A stretch of DNA of 64,000 nt from Protea cynaroides (taxonomy: Eukaryota; Streptophyta; Magnoliopsida; Proteales; Proteaceae), in assembly GCA_028583415.1 (NCBI GenBank), contig CM053269.1, forward strand, positions 29,826,254-29,890,253. Reading direction: 5' to 3'. Position 1 is the stretch's first letter. Every line of letters begins with the position of its first letter. The notes below the pieces were generated by a model. It was not told where the DNA came from. It saw only the letters and a list, made by a program, of their open reading frames with translations, and made no database searches. Of this stretch, positions 33,597 through 45,766 are shown in pieces. Both the position numbers and the translations under genes were made by a program.

Positions 33597-36230
33597 TTGG
33601 GAACCATTGTTGCTTGCAATCATTCTACCTTTAAATTGGAACTCCTGAATTCAGATAATATTCTTACGGCACATAAAGAATTTCACTATATTCGAAGGAA
33701 AACCAAAAGTAAATTTTATCTGTTAGCTCTTAAACTTGATATGATCAAAGCCTATGATAGGCTTGAAGGGTCTTTCATTGAGTGTATTCTCCGCCGGCTG
33801 GGTTTTGCAAATACCTGGGTTACTTTGGTTATGCGTTGTAACACTATTATTTCTTATACCCTTATTATTAGTGGTGCAGAACGGGGTTCTTTTACCCCAT
33901 CCAGGGCGTTAGGCAAGGTGATCTATTATCTCGATTCGGCTTTGTTTATCATTTGTGCTCATTCTCTTTCATCTATCGTTAATGTCCGATAGCAGCAAGG
34001 GGATATGAGGGGTATTCGTATTAAAAATAGAGCTCCTCCATTGACACATCTTCATTTTGCCAATGATTGGTTTCTTTTCTTACTTTTTAAATTGAATGAA
34101 GTTTTACAATTGCAAAGGTGTTTGGATCTCTATTGTAGAGCGTCATGGCAACGAGTTAATTTGAAGAAATCTTCTCTCACCTTTAGCTCCAACACTCCAA
34201 CGAAATTTAAAAGGTGGTTTTCACGGGTCCTCAACATGCCCTATTGTGTCGATCCCCCTAAGTACTTGGGCTTGCCCATTGATTTTGGCATATCAAAGAA
34301 AAATCTGTTTGCAGACCAGTTGGAGAAGTCATTATCTAAAATGCAAAGTTGGAAAGACGGACTTCTTTCAAAAGCTGGGAAAGATGTTCTTCTTAAATTT
34401 GTCGCATTACCATGTCAAATTATGGAAGTTCCCATTTTCTGCTTCCCAAATTTCATCTTGATGCTATTAAGAAAGTTGCGGCTGGGTTTTATTGGAGCGA
34501 AGGTAATTCAGATAGGACTATTCATTGGATCTTGTGGGATCGTCTTTGTTTTTCAAAACAAATTTTTTTTGGGGGGGGTTAGGTTCGAGAGATCCTGTGC
34601 TTCAAAATCAAGCACTTTTGACAAAGTTTGCTTGGATTGTGTAATCCTCTTTATGGGTTTAAATCTTTGAAGGCCATTTATTTTCTGTGTACTGACTTAC
34701 TTTATGCTGAACTGGGTCATAACCCATCATGAGCATGGAAGAGCATTATTGATGTTAGGAATTTTTCTTAAAGGTCTTATTTGAGAAGTTGCTACAAGGT
34801 CCTTAATCAGAATTTGGAAGGACAAATGGATTCCAAGCCTTATTGATCATAAAATCCTTTCTCCAAAGCCTTCCTCTTATGGAGTAAATTTTGTTTTTGT
34901 AATCGACTTTATTTCCCATTCTTAGAAGATTGATCTGCATTTCTCTTTGTTTCAGCCTAATATGTTGATGCTATTAAAAAGATTCCACTTCAATGGTTTC
35001 CCGAAGAAGATATATTGATATGGAAGAAATCAAAGATGATAAGTTTTTCATCAAATATGTATATCATTTACTTTCAAATCTTAAGGAGGAGAAGCTTCCT
35101 TTTCATCCTTCCTCTTCCTGGCAAGAAGTTCCTAAAAGCATTTGGAAGCAAATCTAGAGCTGCAAACCTTTACCTAAAATTTAAGAATTTTTGTGGAGGT
35201 GTTGTGCAAGTGGTGTTGCTAAGAGCGTTTGGAAGCAAATCTAGAGCAGCAAAACTTTACCTAAAATTAAAGAATTGTTTGTGAGGCCCTTAATCATATG
35301 AACATTTCTGTGGATTTGATTTGTACAAGGTGCGGATTAGTAACTAAAACCATTGACCTTGTTTTTTTGAACTGTCCATTTGCACGGGCAACATGGCTTA
35401 GATCAAGCATGTCTTTCATTATCTCACTCTCAGGAGACACTAAACTTCATCAATGGCTCTTGAAGATTTCTTCTAGCAGATCGATTTCTTGTACTAAAAA
35501 TAAATAGATTTTCTCCTTTGTCTCCTTTATGTGTTGGAAATTATGGAAGGCTAGAAATTATTATTACTTTGATAATGTTATTGCAGCCCTCAGGATGTTA
35601 TTCATTGATTTGAAAGAACTTGGCAGGAATTTTTTGTAGTTGTATCACTAGGTAATCTCCCCAAGCAGGATCTCCAGAGCAGCCCCATCAGTTCTCAATC
35701 GTGGATTGTTCCCTTGGAAGATTTTATTAAACTCAACTATGATGCCTCTTGTAATCAGACTTCTCATGCATAGTGGGATTGGCCTTATTATTTGGAAGGA
35801 TGATGGATTGCCAGTTTTAGCTAAATCTCAATCCATGTCTTTTCCCTTAGGGGCTACTGGTAAAGCACTTGTTATTCGTGAAAGGCTTTCAAAGACCCTC
35901 AATTTGGGATTTGATCAACTCCTAGTAGAGTTTGATTGCCTTAAGATTATAAATCTCATTAATGAGATTACTGAGAAGGGAGACCACTTTTCTCTTTCTG
36001 TTATTAAAGACATTCAAGCACTGACTACTAAGGGACTTTTTGTTTCATTTCATCATATCTCAAGGGGGCCTGAATGTTGTAGCTCATACCTTTGCAAGGA
36101 GGGCTCTAACCACCACAAGGATGGTTAATTAGCTTTTATCCACTCCATGGTTATTTGAACTATATAATTTGAATGCTATAGCTTTGTCATGCATTATGAA
36201 TGAATAGATCTCTTCCTTACAAAAAGAAAG
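33597..36230 (+). mobile_element. Second L1-type LINE, 5'-truncated and decayed
   Basis: It begins inside the RT domain, with no endonuclease. RT blocks include LALKLDMIKAYDRLEGSF and HFANDWFLF (the catalytic FADD has become FAND), then YLGLPIDFGISKKNLF. Frameshifts occur near 33990 and beyond 34400. The zinc-binding block (CTRCGLVTKTIDLVFLNC) is at 35298-35400. The RNase H tail (QLLVEFDCLKIINLINE) is at 35706-36128. The 3' end lies near 36230 (CCTTACAAAAAGAAAG) with hardly any A tail left. Confidence 0.9.
35136..35280 (+). repeat. Tandem duplication inside the second LINE
   Basis: The word GGAAGCAAATCTAGAGC and about 45 bases around it occur at about 35141 and again at about 35228, about 88 bases apart. 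Both copies encode the same conserved ORF2 stretch before the zinc-binding block, so a short internal segment was duplicated. Confidence 0.85.
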
Positions 36231-36296
36231 TGTAAATTATTTATACCACCCCTGAGGTGTATATTTATTATAGAGAGGCCCTAAAGTTGACAACAA

Positions 36297-39200
36297 TTAC
36301 TCATACTCGTTGAACCTTTCCTCATTGGTGTAGCTGACTAACTCACTAGCCATATCTTACCATCTGACCCTTCACTATACCATTTTTGTAAGTGGACATT
36401 TTAGCCTTGTCCCCATCTTGGCTTGCATATGTTTAGAGAATTTACCCATAAAATTCTCATCAGAGATAGCCACACCCCCTACATCCACTTAGGTCAGTCC
36501 ATTAGTATGCACCACCGTTAACATACCCCCATAATTTTTGGGCGTTATGATTAAGAGTTCCAAAGTCATCATCTAATTATCACGGTGAGCACTACTTTGC
36601 CATCTAACCAAAACAAGCCAAATATTGTAGTACTAGTCAACTCAGCCAATGATTTTATTTTAACCCTTTGAACCTAATTCCGGGGATCTCATCATATAGG
36701 CTGGATGTCCATCACCTTGACTCGTGAGTCACAGACCTTAAGTTCATTTTTTTATATGAATACCACCTTTGTGGTCAGAGACTAATTATTAGTACCATTC
36801 AGATTTGCCCTGACTATTAAGCGCGCTCTACCTCCTTAGCCTTTCTCAATATATGTAAAACTACATAATTGTCTTACGTGTCATTAAACATATATGTGAT
36901 TCCCACTATTTGAAGTAGTAGAATCAAGTAGTGGGAATCGGCTTTGGTTTGCACCATATACTTGTTATAGAGATTCTTAGCCTATCGACTCTTATTCCAA
37001 GATAATCTCAGAGTCATACAAGACTTTACCAATGGTGAAACCAATACCATTGGTATTATCTAACTGATTCAATAAATCTTACTACCATCAAGTTTATCAC
37101 CTTTAGAACTAAGGTGACCATTCCAAATTAAAAAATTTTCTTCTAGATTCTGTCCAAGTGGAGATTAACCATTGTACTTTCTCTTTAAAAGAAGATTCAG
37201 CATGCAATCGCATAAAATCACCCACAATTTCGGGTTTACCATACTCAACCTTATAAGTACTCCAACTTTTCTATGGTGTACTACCATTTTATTATCTATG
37301 AAATGACTACTAATATGCGAAATAGAGTATGCCACTTAAGTACAAATGGACAATATATAAAAAAAAAATCTCAATATATAGTTCCATTGCTTTCCATCTT
37401 TTCTATGCATATACAATTGTTTACATATATTGCAAGAAACGTTTTATCCACCAACAAAATAGTGCACTAATCATGTGAGAACAACTAAACCATATTCTAA
37501 TCACATTCATCTATATCATGGGATTATTTCATTGACCATTATGCTACTGTTTCACATAGAGACCTGGTTAGGCTAACCACTTTGGTCACTAGGTTTTAAT
37601 TATTAGCCAACACTGGGACTCAGCCAATCAAATATTACACCATATACAATGCATTTAACATATACATGCTTTGATTACACATTATGCGAAATGAAGCATT
37701 ATAGATGTTTAATAAATAAATTTCCTTACATCATAAATTATGTTATGAAATGAAGACAGCAATCCAAATATTTTTATGTTACCTGACTCATTCAGCCCAA
37801 TAAAGCGTGGGCTTAACATACCTTTGGAAAACAGTAGTAATAGTAAAAGGGGTTTGAGGTTTGAACAAAATTTGTCTAACCAGTCTCACTCATAACTTTC
37901 AGTAATATACAGTTCATTGGGGCTTCTTATTGCAGTGGACCACAGTAACCAAAAAACCACTTACACTCCAACGATTAGGAGAACAATCTAATTGCCTTTA
38001 TCCACTTGTACTTGTTGCATCCATTAACATATATTTGCATCCGTTGATAAAAGATGGGTATGCGGATTTAAACACCAATGGTTGGAATTCTTACAATATA
38101 AGAAATAAACAACTCCCTTTTAAAAACAAAGAACACAAATTGCAATCATAATTAGTTGTAACCAATGATTTGAAGACTTGTCACCCTTAAAACTTCTATC
38201 TTTACTCACACCAACGACAGAAAATCACACATAATATTACAACAAAGGCCCACTAAAACTATAATGCATATAAATGCACATCCATTTATAATAATTTTTC
38301 AGCAAAGCTTCATTAAAAGAAGCAATCATTATCTCATGAAATAGTGCATGCATAACTCTTATCATTCCTTCTATTGTAAAACAAACACGGAAGCCAACCC
38401 CTTCAGTGATGAGACTCATTCGACCCAAAAGCCAATTGAAACAAAAATCAATTAAACAAAACTCAAGGAAGCAAAAATATTTTAAAAAGATTTGTTAAAC
38501 CAACATTATCCTACCGTCGGGCGGACTTAACTTTTCCCGATGATCAGAATTTATGATAATGAATCTTTTGAATAGGTAGCTTTAAGCCTACCCTTTCATT
38601 ATTAAGAAACCGTTTCTCATATGAAATAATGAAATTGTTATAATTTGTTCTCTCTCTCTCAAACCTCCCTGTGACAGATACAAGGGATGTGATGTTATGG
38701 TGAACAAAGGAATGAGACAAAAAAACACAATCATTCCATGGGAGAACTTTCACAGGCACATATGGTAAACCACTTCGGCATTCATAGTCCTTCACCAATA
38801 CGTTAAGAAAATTCCAACATAGTCCACCAACATGTCATATCCTCACCAAACTCCAATGTGTATATAAGGAATGATGACTCATTGCACATTTTCATTGAAG
38901 AACTAAACATACCGATTCATTGACACCTGCTGACCAACCAAGGCAATGAGTTACAACTATCAAGATATGTTAGACAAGAACTAATAGATGTATATGACAC
39001 GAAACACCAAATGTCATGTTGAGAGTTTGACAATAGAAAGAAACTACTTATTTTAACAGTAACTAAACTTTAACAAGTTTTTCAAACCATTCAATTTGAG
39101 CAATCATTTCATAGATAATAGGAAAACATCAAATAAACATATTCCAATTATCTCAATAGCTGTGATTTTAAGCTAATAGGGTTTGACATGGTAAGGACAT

Positions 39201-39930
39201 AAACAATAACATATTTCAGCCACCAAGTATATGTGTCTATTGTTCCATCAATATTGTCCCACCCTTAATAAACGATCCATGCATAGCACAATGATAAATT
39301 TAGACTTAAAGATATATCTAATCCAATAGGGTTCTGGTATCAATGGGTAGCGGGTAGTCACCACCAACAGTCATTCAACCGGTATCCATATCTCACATTT
39401 CATTTAGAATTGTCTCACATTAAGTTCCAAAAATTATTTACTTTAAAAGTGTAGTATAATAACATAGAACTTTAAATGAGAACCATTTATCTATTAATGC
39501 ATCAAATAATTTGTTGATCTCAAACTGATGTTAAAGGTTGAGTTATACCGCAATCGACAAATGTGCATTCATTTGATCTGCCCCTTTGAGTACGTCAAAA
39601 TTGTACTCAATCGATATAAAACAAAGTTAACTCAAAATAATTTAAACAAAGTGAGAATTGAAATCTGGTAACCACCTTTAAAAAAATGGGCTAAACCTCT
39701 CCTCTTTAAATAGGAGAAGAAGAGACACCACCAATTGTCATATCCAAGAGATAAGTCCCACAAACCATGTCTTTTGCCACAAGACATGTCTGTTGATCAT
39801 TCAGACACATCATCAATAATCACACCTACTGCTCATTTAGGTGCCTAATATAGAAAGACAGACATCTCCAACACCCACATGAAAAATCGATTAAACAATA
39901 TTTGGAATCTCCAATTCTAAATACATTAAA
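36297..39930. repeat. Long direct repeat, copy A (about 3.7 kb), no coding content
   Basis: It is collinear with 40105-43800. For example, CTCATTGGTGTAGC...GACTAACTCACTAGCCATATC starts both, and both contain ACTCCAACGATTAGGAGAACAA and AACACCTGCTGACC. The copies carry many substitutions and small indels, so the duplication is old. No domain is found on either strand. On the minus strand CTCCTATTTAAAGAGGAG (about 39700-39717) is TATA-like, close to the high-coordinate end, as in an LTR with a very long transcribed part. Confidence 0.85.
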
Positions 39931-40104
39931 ATTACAACACCCCTCCCCAGCGACACACACACACACACACACAGATTCAAAATATACTAAAGAACCACAA
40001 AAACTAATCGAGCATATTAGAATAGAAGTACATGTCATCAAAGGTGTCTTTTAGACTTAAACCTGCACTAAGTCTAATATGTCAGGTGCGCTACACAGTA
40101 CGGT
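39931..40104. other. Spacer between the 3.7-kb repeats
   Basis: It holds an (AC)n run at 39953-39973 and AT-rich sequence. I looked for a primer binding site or polypurine tract, as an LTR pair would require, and did not find a convincing one. Confidence 0.5.
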
Positions 40105-43100
40105 GGCATCAGACTCATTGAACGTTTTCTCATTGGTGTAGCCGACTAACTCACTAGCCATATCTTACCATCCAATCCTTCAATATACTTTTCTGTAAGT
40201 AGACGTTTTGGCCTTGTCCTATCTTGGCTCACGAATATTTAGAGAATTCATCCATAAAAATTCTCAACGGAGGCGGCCATACCCCTTACATCCACTTAGC
40301 TCAATCCATTAAAATGCACCACAATTAACGTACCCCCCAATTATGGGCTTTACAATTAATAGTTCCAAACTCATTGTCTAATTATCGCGGTGAGTATAAC
40401 CTTTCCATCTAACCAAAATGAGCCAAATATAGTAGGGCTAGTCAAGTTAGCCAGTGATTTCATTTTTACCCTTTGACCCTAATTCTAGGGTTCTCTTCAT
40501 ATAGTTTCGGTGTCCATCACCTTAACTCATGAATCACAGACCTTTAGCTCAACCCTTTAGATGAATACCAGTTTAATTGCCAAAAATTAATGACGATTAA
40601 GTGAGTGCTACCTCCTTAGCCTCTCTAGATATATGTACAACTGACTAAGACATTAATGTCTTATGTGTCCTTAGACATATGCAATTCCCACTACTTAAAG
40701 TAGTACAATTGATTTTGGTTTGTACCATATACTTGTTAGAGATTTTTATCCTTTTGGCTCTTATCCCAATATAACTTTGGAGTCATATAAGACTTCACCA
40801 ATTGTGAAACCAATACCACTAGTATTATTTTATCGATTCAATGAATCTTACCACCACCCTATACAATACCTTTCAAACTAAGGTGACCTTTCCAAATTTA
40901 GATTTTTTTCATCTAGATTCAATGTCCAAGTAAAGAATAACCATTCTATTTTTATTCATTTATTTTCTTTAAGAATAGATTCAGCAAGCAAAATTTGCAA
41001 ACCCCCAAAACCTCTTACAATTCCGAGTTTACTATACTCAACCTTATATGTACTCTGAATTTTCTATGGTGTACTATCTTTTCATTTTCTATGAAACGTC
41101 CACTTATATTTCAAACATAGGATGTCACTTAAATATATGTGGACAATATATACAAAAAAAAAAAAATCTCAGTACATAATTCAATTTCTTTCCATCTTTC
41201 ATATGCATACAATTATTTGCATATATTGCAAGAAACTTTAATCCACCAACATAAATAGTGCACTAATCATGTGAGAACAAGTAAACCATATTCCAATCAC
41301 ATTCATCCATATAATGGAACTCTTTCATTGACCATTATGCAATTTGTCTCACATAGAGACCTGGTTAGGTGAATCACTTTGGTCACTTAGGTTTTAATTA
41401 TTAGCCAACACTTGGATTTCTCAATGCCAATTAAATATTACACCATATACCATACATTCAACATATTTGATTATACATGATGCAAAGTGAAGCATTCTAA
41501 ATGCTTAATAAACAAATTTCCTTACATCATAAATTATGTTGTCAAATAAAGACAACAATCCAAATATTTTTATATTACTTGACACTCTTAAGCCTAACAA
41601 AGCAAGGGCTTAACATGCCCTTAATTCGAAAAACAATAGTAACAGTAGAAGGGATTTGAGGTTTAAACAAAATTTGTCCAACCAATGTCACTCATAACTT
41701 TCTGTATTATACAATTCATTGGGGCTTCTTATGGTTGGGGACCACAATAACCAAAAAACAACATTACACCCTTCGGGATAAGTCCAAGGATATACCACTT
41801 AAACTCCAACGATTAGGAGAACAACCTGATTGCCTTTTTCTGCTTGCATTTGTTCCATCCATTAACATATATTTGCAACTGATGGTAAAATATGGACACG
41901 TCGATTTAAACACCAATGGTTGGTTCTTACATAAGAAATAAACAACTTCCTTTTAAAAACAAAAAACACTAATTGCAATCACATTAGTTGCAACCAATGA
42001 TTTGATGACTTGCCACCCTCAAAACTTTTATCTTTACTCACACCATTGATAGAAAACCATACATACTATACAACAAAGGCCCACTATAACTACAATGCAT
42101 ACAAATGCACATCCATTTATAATAATTTTTCAGCAAAACTTCATCAAAAAAAGCAATCATTATCTCATGAAATAGTGCAAAACACTATCCTTCCTTCAAT
42201 CGTAAAACGGAAACGTATGCCAACCCGGCTAGTGATGAGATTCAATCGACCCAAAAGCCTATTGAACCAAAAATCAATAAAACAAAACTCAAAGGAATTA
42301 AAAAAAAAAATTAACAGATTTGTTAAACCAACATAAGCCCACCATCGAGTGAACTTAAACTGTTCCTAACGATCAGAATTTAGGATTATAAATCTTCTGA
42401 ATAGGTAGCTTTAAGCCTACCCTTTCACTACTAAGAAACCATTTTCCATATGAAATGATGAAATTGTTATAAATTGTTTTTCATTTCTCAAATCTCCATG
42501 TGAGAGATACAACGGATGTGATGTTATGGTGAACAAAGGAATGAGACAAAAGACAATCATTCCATGGGAGACCCTTCATAGGCACATATGGTAAACCACT
42601 TCAACCCTCATAGTCCTTCACCAACCCATTAAAAAAAATCCTGATATTAGAACATAGTCAACCCAAATGTCATATCCTCACCAAATTCCAAGGTGTATGT
42701 AACAAATGATGACTCATTGTACCTTTTTCGCTAAAGAACTAATCATACTGAGTCACTAACACCTGCTGACCGACCAAGGCAATGAGTTACAACTATCAAG
42801 ATATGTGATACAAAGAACTAATCGACATGTATGACACAAAAACAGTAGACACCAAATACACATTTGCACATTTATGTTCAAACTATTCAATTTGAGCAAT
42901 CACTTCATAGATAATGGGAAAACTTCAAATAACCATATTCCTATGATCTCAATAACTATGATTTTAAGCTAATAGGATGTGACATGGTAAGGACATAAAC
43001 AATAACATACTTCAACCACCATGTATATGTGTCTATTATTCCATCAATATTTTTCCATCCTTAACAAACGATATATCTTAATCATATCATAACACAATGA

Positions 43101-43800
43101 TAAATTTAGAGTTAAAGATAGATCTAATCCAATAGGGTTATGGTATCAATGGGTAGCAAGTAGTCACTACCAACGGGCATTCCACCGGTCTCCATATCTC
43201 ACATATCATTTAGAATTGTCTCACATAAATCACAAAAATTACTGACTTTTAGAGTTTAGTATAATTATGCAGAACTTTAAATGAAAACCACTGATAACGC
43301 TAAAAAGAGATAACCACAAAGCTGTTACAGGTTGGGTCATACCACAATCAGTACTGTTCTAAAATTAATATTTTTCATTTATGATGCAACTGGATTTGTA
43401 ATGTAAAACTGGCTCCAAGATAAAGCAGCCTAGGCTTCCGACAACAAATGTGCATTCATCTGATGCACCCTTTTGAGTCCATCAGACTTGAACTCAATCT
43501 GTATAAAACAAAGTTAACTCGAAATAATTTAAACAAAGTGAGAGATTAAAATTGGTTAACCACCATTAGAGAAATGTGTCAAACCTCTTCTTTTAAATAG
43601 GAGAAAAAGAGACCACCAATGATCATCTTCAAGAGATAGGCCCCGAAAACCAAGTCCTTTTCCACAAGATATATCTAGTCATCACCAATAGTCACACCCA
43701 TTGGTCATTTAGGTGTCTATTAGGGAAAGACACACCTCTTCAACACCCACACAAAAATTAGTTAAATGATATTGGAATCTCCAGTTTTAAATACAATAAA
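40105..43800. repeat. Long direct repeat, copy B (about 3.7 kb)
   Basis: The partner of copy A in the same orientation, separated from it by about 170 bases that include an (AC)n run. The TATA-like CTCCTATTTAAAAGAAG occurs at the equivalent minus-strand place (about 43590-43606). Frames such as 41735-41941 and 37930-38151 are similar to each other only because the DNA is repeated, and they carry no motif. Confidence 0.85.
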
Positions 43801-43958
43801 ATAAAATAACAATATATACTCCAATCCCTTCCTTAAAAAATAACTCCTAAAGATCTCTACAGTCTTATTTAAAAGGAAACAAGTAATCTCCTAATGATCT
43901 TCAATTTTACCTCAAAATAAACTAAGTCCCTTTGTCTCCCACATATATTATTCGACCA

Positions 43959-43960
<2 letters not shown>

Positions 43961-44018
<58 letters not shown>
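43961..44018. repeat. (TC)n microsatellite
   Basis: A TC dinucleotide tract of 58 bases with one interruption (TTT at about 44000), just outside copy B. Confidence 0.97.
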
Positions 44019-44277
44019 ATGTTCCCTTCACAATTCTCGCTCTCCTAATCTAACGATAGAGTTTTTAGTTGCAAATAAAGTGGTTCTTATGTCTTCTATA
44101 GTTCATACTAATTTTTTCCGTCATGTCAACTCGGCAAATTGAATAAATAGACATTTTCTTTATCATCTCATTGTACCATTAAACCCTTTGCGTTGAGTCA
44201 CATGGTTGTGTGAAATACAACCTTTTGTTTGTCCGTTTAAAGCCTTCTTTGAGTTGATCTTTGCCGTGTAATGCTTA

Positions 44278-44382
44278 TGTTGGGAATAATCCCACATTCC
44301 CTTGGGTGCCTTATATATGTGAGAGTCCCTCTACTTACTAGTTCAGATTTTTGCCATGGAAACTAGTATCAGAGCTCCAAGT
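44278..44382 (+). mobile_element. Possible TRIM-like LTR end with primer binding site
   Basis: TGTTGGGAATAATCCCACATT begins a short LTR-like stretch with a TTATATATG TATA-like word. It is followed at about 44367-44381 by TAGTATCAGAGCTCC, close to the Met-initiator PBS (TGGTATCAGAGC). No second LTR or coding region was found, so this is a remnant at best. Confidence 0.4.
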
Positions 44383-44535
44383 TCTTGTACTATAATCACC
44401 TACATTAGCATATATAGTAAAATAATTAAATAATTAACTTATACAAGGTTAGGAAGCTTACAATCTTTGTCTGATATTTTTCTGGTACTTTGGGAAGACT
44501 TTGAGATGTCTCTATGAAGCTTGGCACAACTCTAA

Positions 44536-45766
44536 TGTCACATCCTAATTCTGGCCAAACCAGAAGTATGAATGAACAGCCACTAAATCATCGGTTAAAG
44601 CTAGGACCACATAGGACCGTGCTAATAATCTAAACCATATATATTTCATATAATCAGAGATAATAATAAATAGAAAAATTATATTAATACTGAACTGAGT
44701 GTTTAATGTGATAAATAATTATTAAACCAGTTATCTCGAAGTAACTAAAACATAAATAAATATATGTTTATATCCAACTCAGAATACGAAACTAAACCTA
44801 TGCATAAATACAATGAAAACATTCACATAAAGAGTCATGCTTATCCTCCACCACTAGCACATCCATGGCCACCAAGTGTCCGTACGATAATGCGTTAACA
44901 TAGTCCTCGACAGTTGTACCTGCATCATCAACTAAAAAAATACGATATTGTAGGGTGAGCACACAACATAGTTTAGTGAGTAAACAAAATAATGCGTAGA
45001 CATATGCATGTAGTCATATTCATATATTTGGTTTGGTATAAGTTTGTAATGTGATATGGTAAGGATAGGCGACCACCACACCTTTATGCACGAGAGTGTG
45101 AGCACGTTCAACGGATTACATACCGTTTTCGCCCTATATCACTCGCTATAAAATAGAGATAGAACTAGAGCCTAACGTATCACACGTCGCCAGTACTCCC
45201 CCTGATACTCTACCCTATACTAGTATATATGCTCCTATTGGTGAGGGCTTGCAAACTAGGTTCATGACTAATCAATCCTAGATGTCATCAGATTTATATC
45301 CAAGGCCTTACCCCAGCATCCCTCAATACGACACAGAGATAGAGCTAGAATCCACTGATAGAGCTTACAACCACACACCGTGATCACCCCCATGATACCC
45401 TATGACGTACTAGTTCTACTAAAGTAATGGTGATACGATGATATTAGTGTGATAAACGGTTCAATACTCCAACCTCTCCTTATTTAACACACCAACCACA
45501 TACAAACACATGTCTATCCCTATCATCATTAACATAACAGAATAAGAATAATAATAAAAATATCCATGAACAGGAATAGCAGTTATTGGATGACATGTGA
45601 GGTGCACAATCAATCAACAAGCATGGCATTAATCAGTTTAACAGAAAAATAGAAAAGGTAGCTTGTTATTAACCAATTAGTTTAGGTCTTATTCCCTCAC
45701 CTGTGAGTGGTGTTTGTTACTCTTCCAAGTCCTGAAAACTATCTTCAACTAGTGGAAAGCCTAACT
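44536..45766 (-). mobile_element. Partial chromovirus LTR (3' half)
   Basis: It starts TGTCACATCC, the decayed counterpart of TGTCACACCCC in the other LTRs. It runs collinear with about 48893-50150 and then stops at the start of the next LTR. It contains the same AGAGATAGA(A/G)CTA words. It is more diverged than the other copies, so it is older. Confidence 0.8.
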
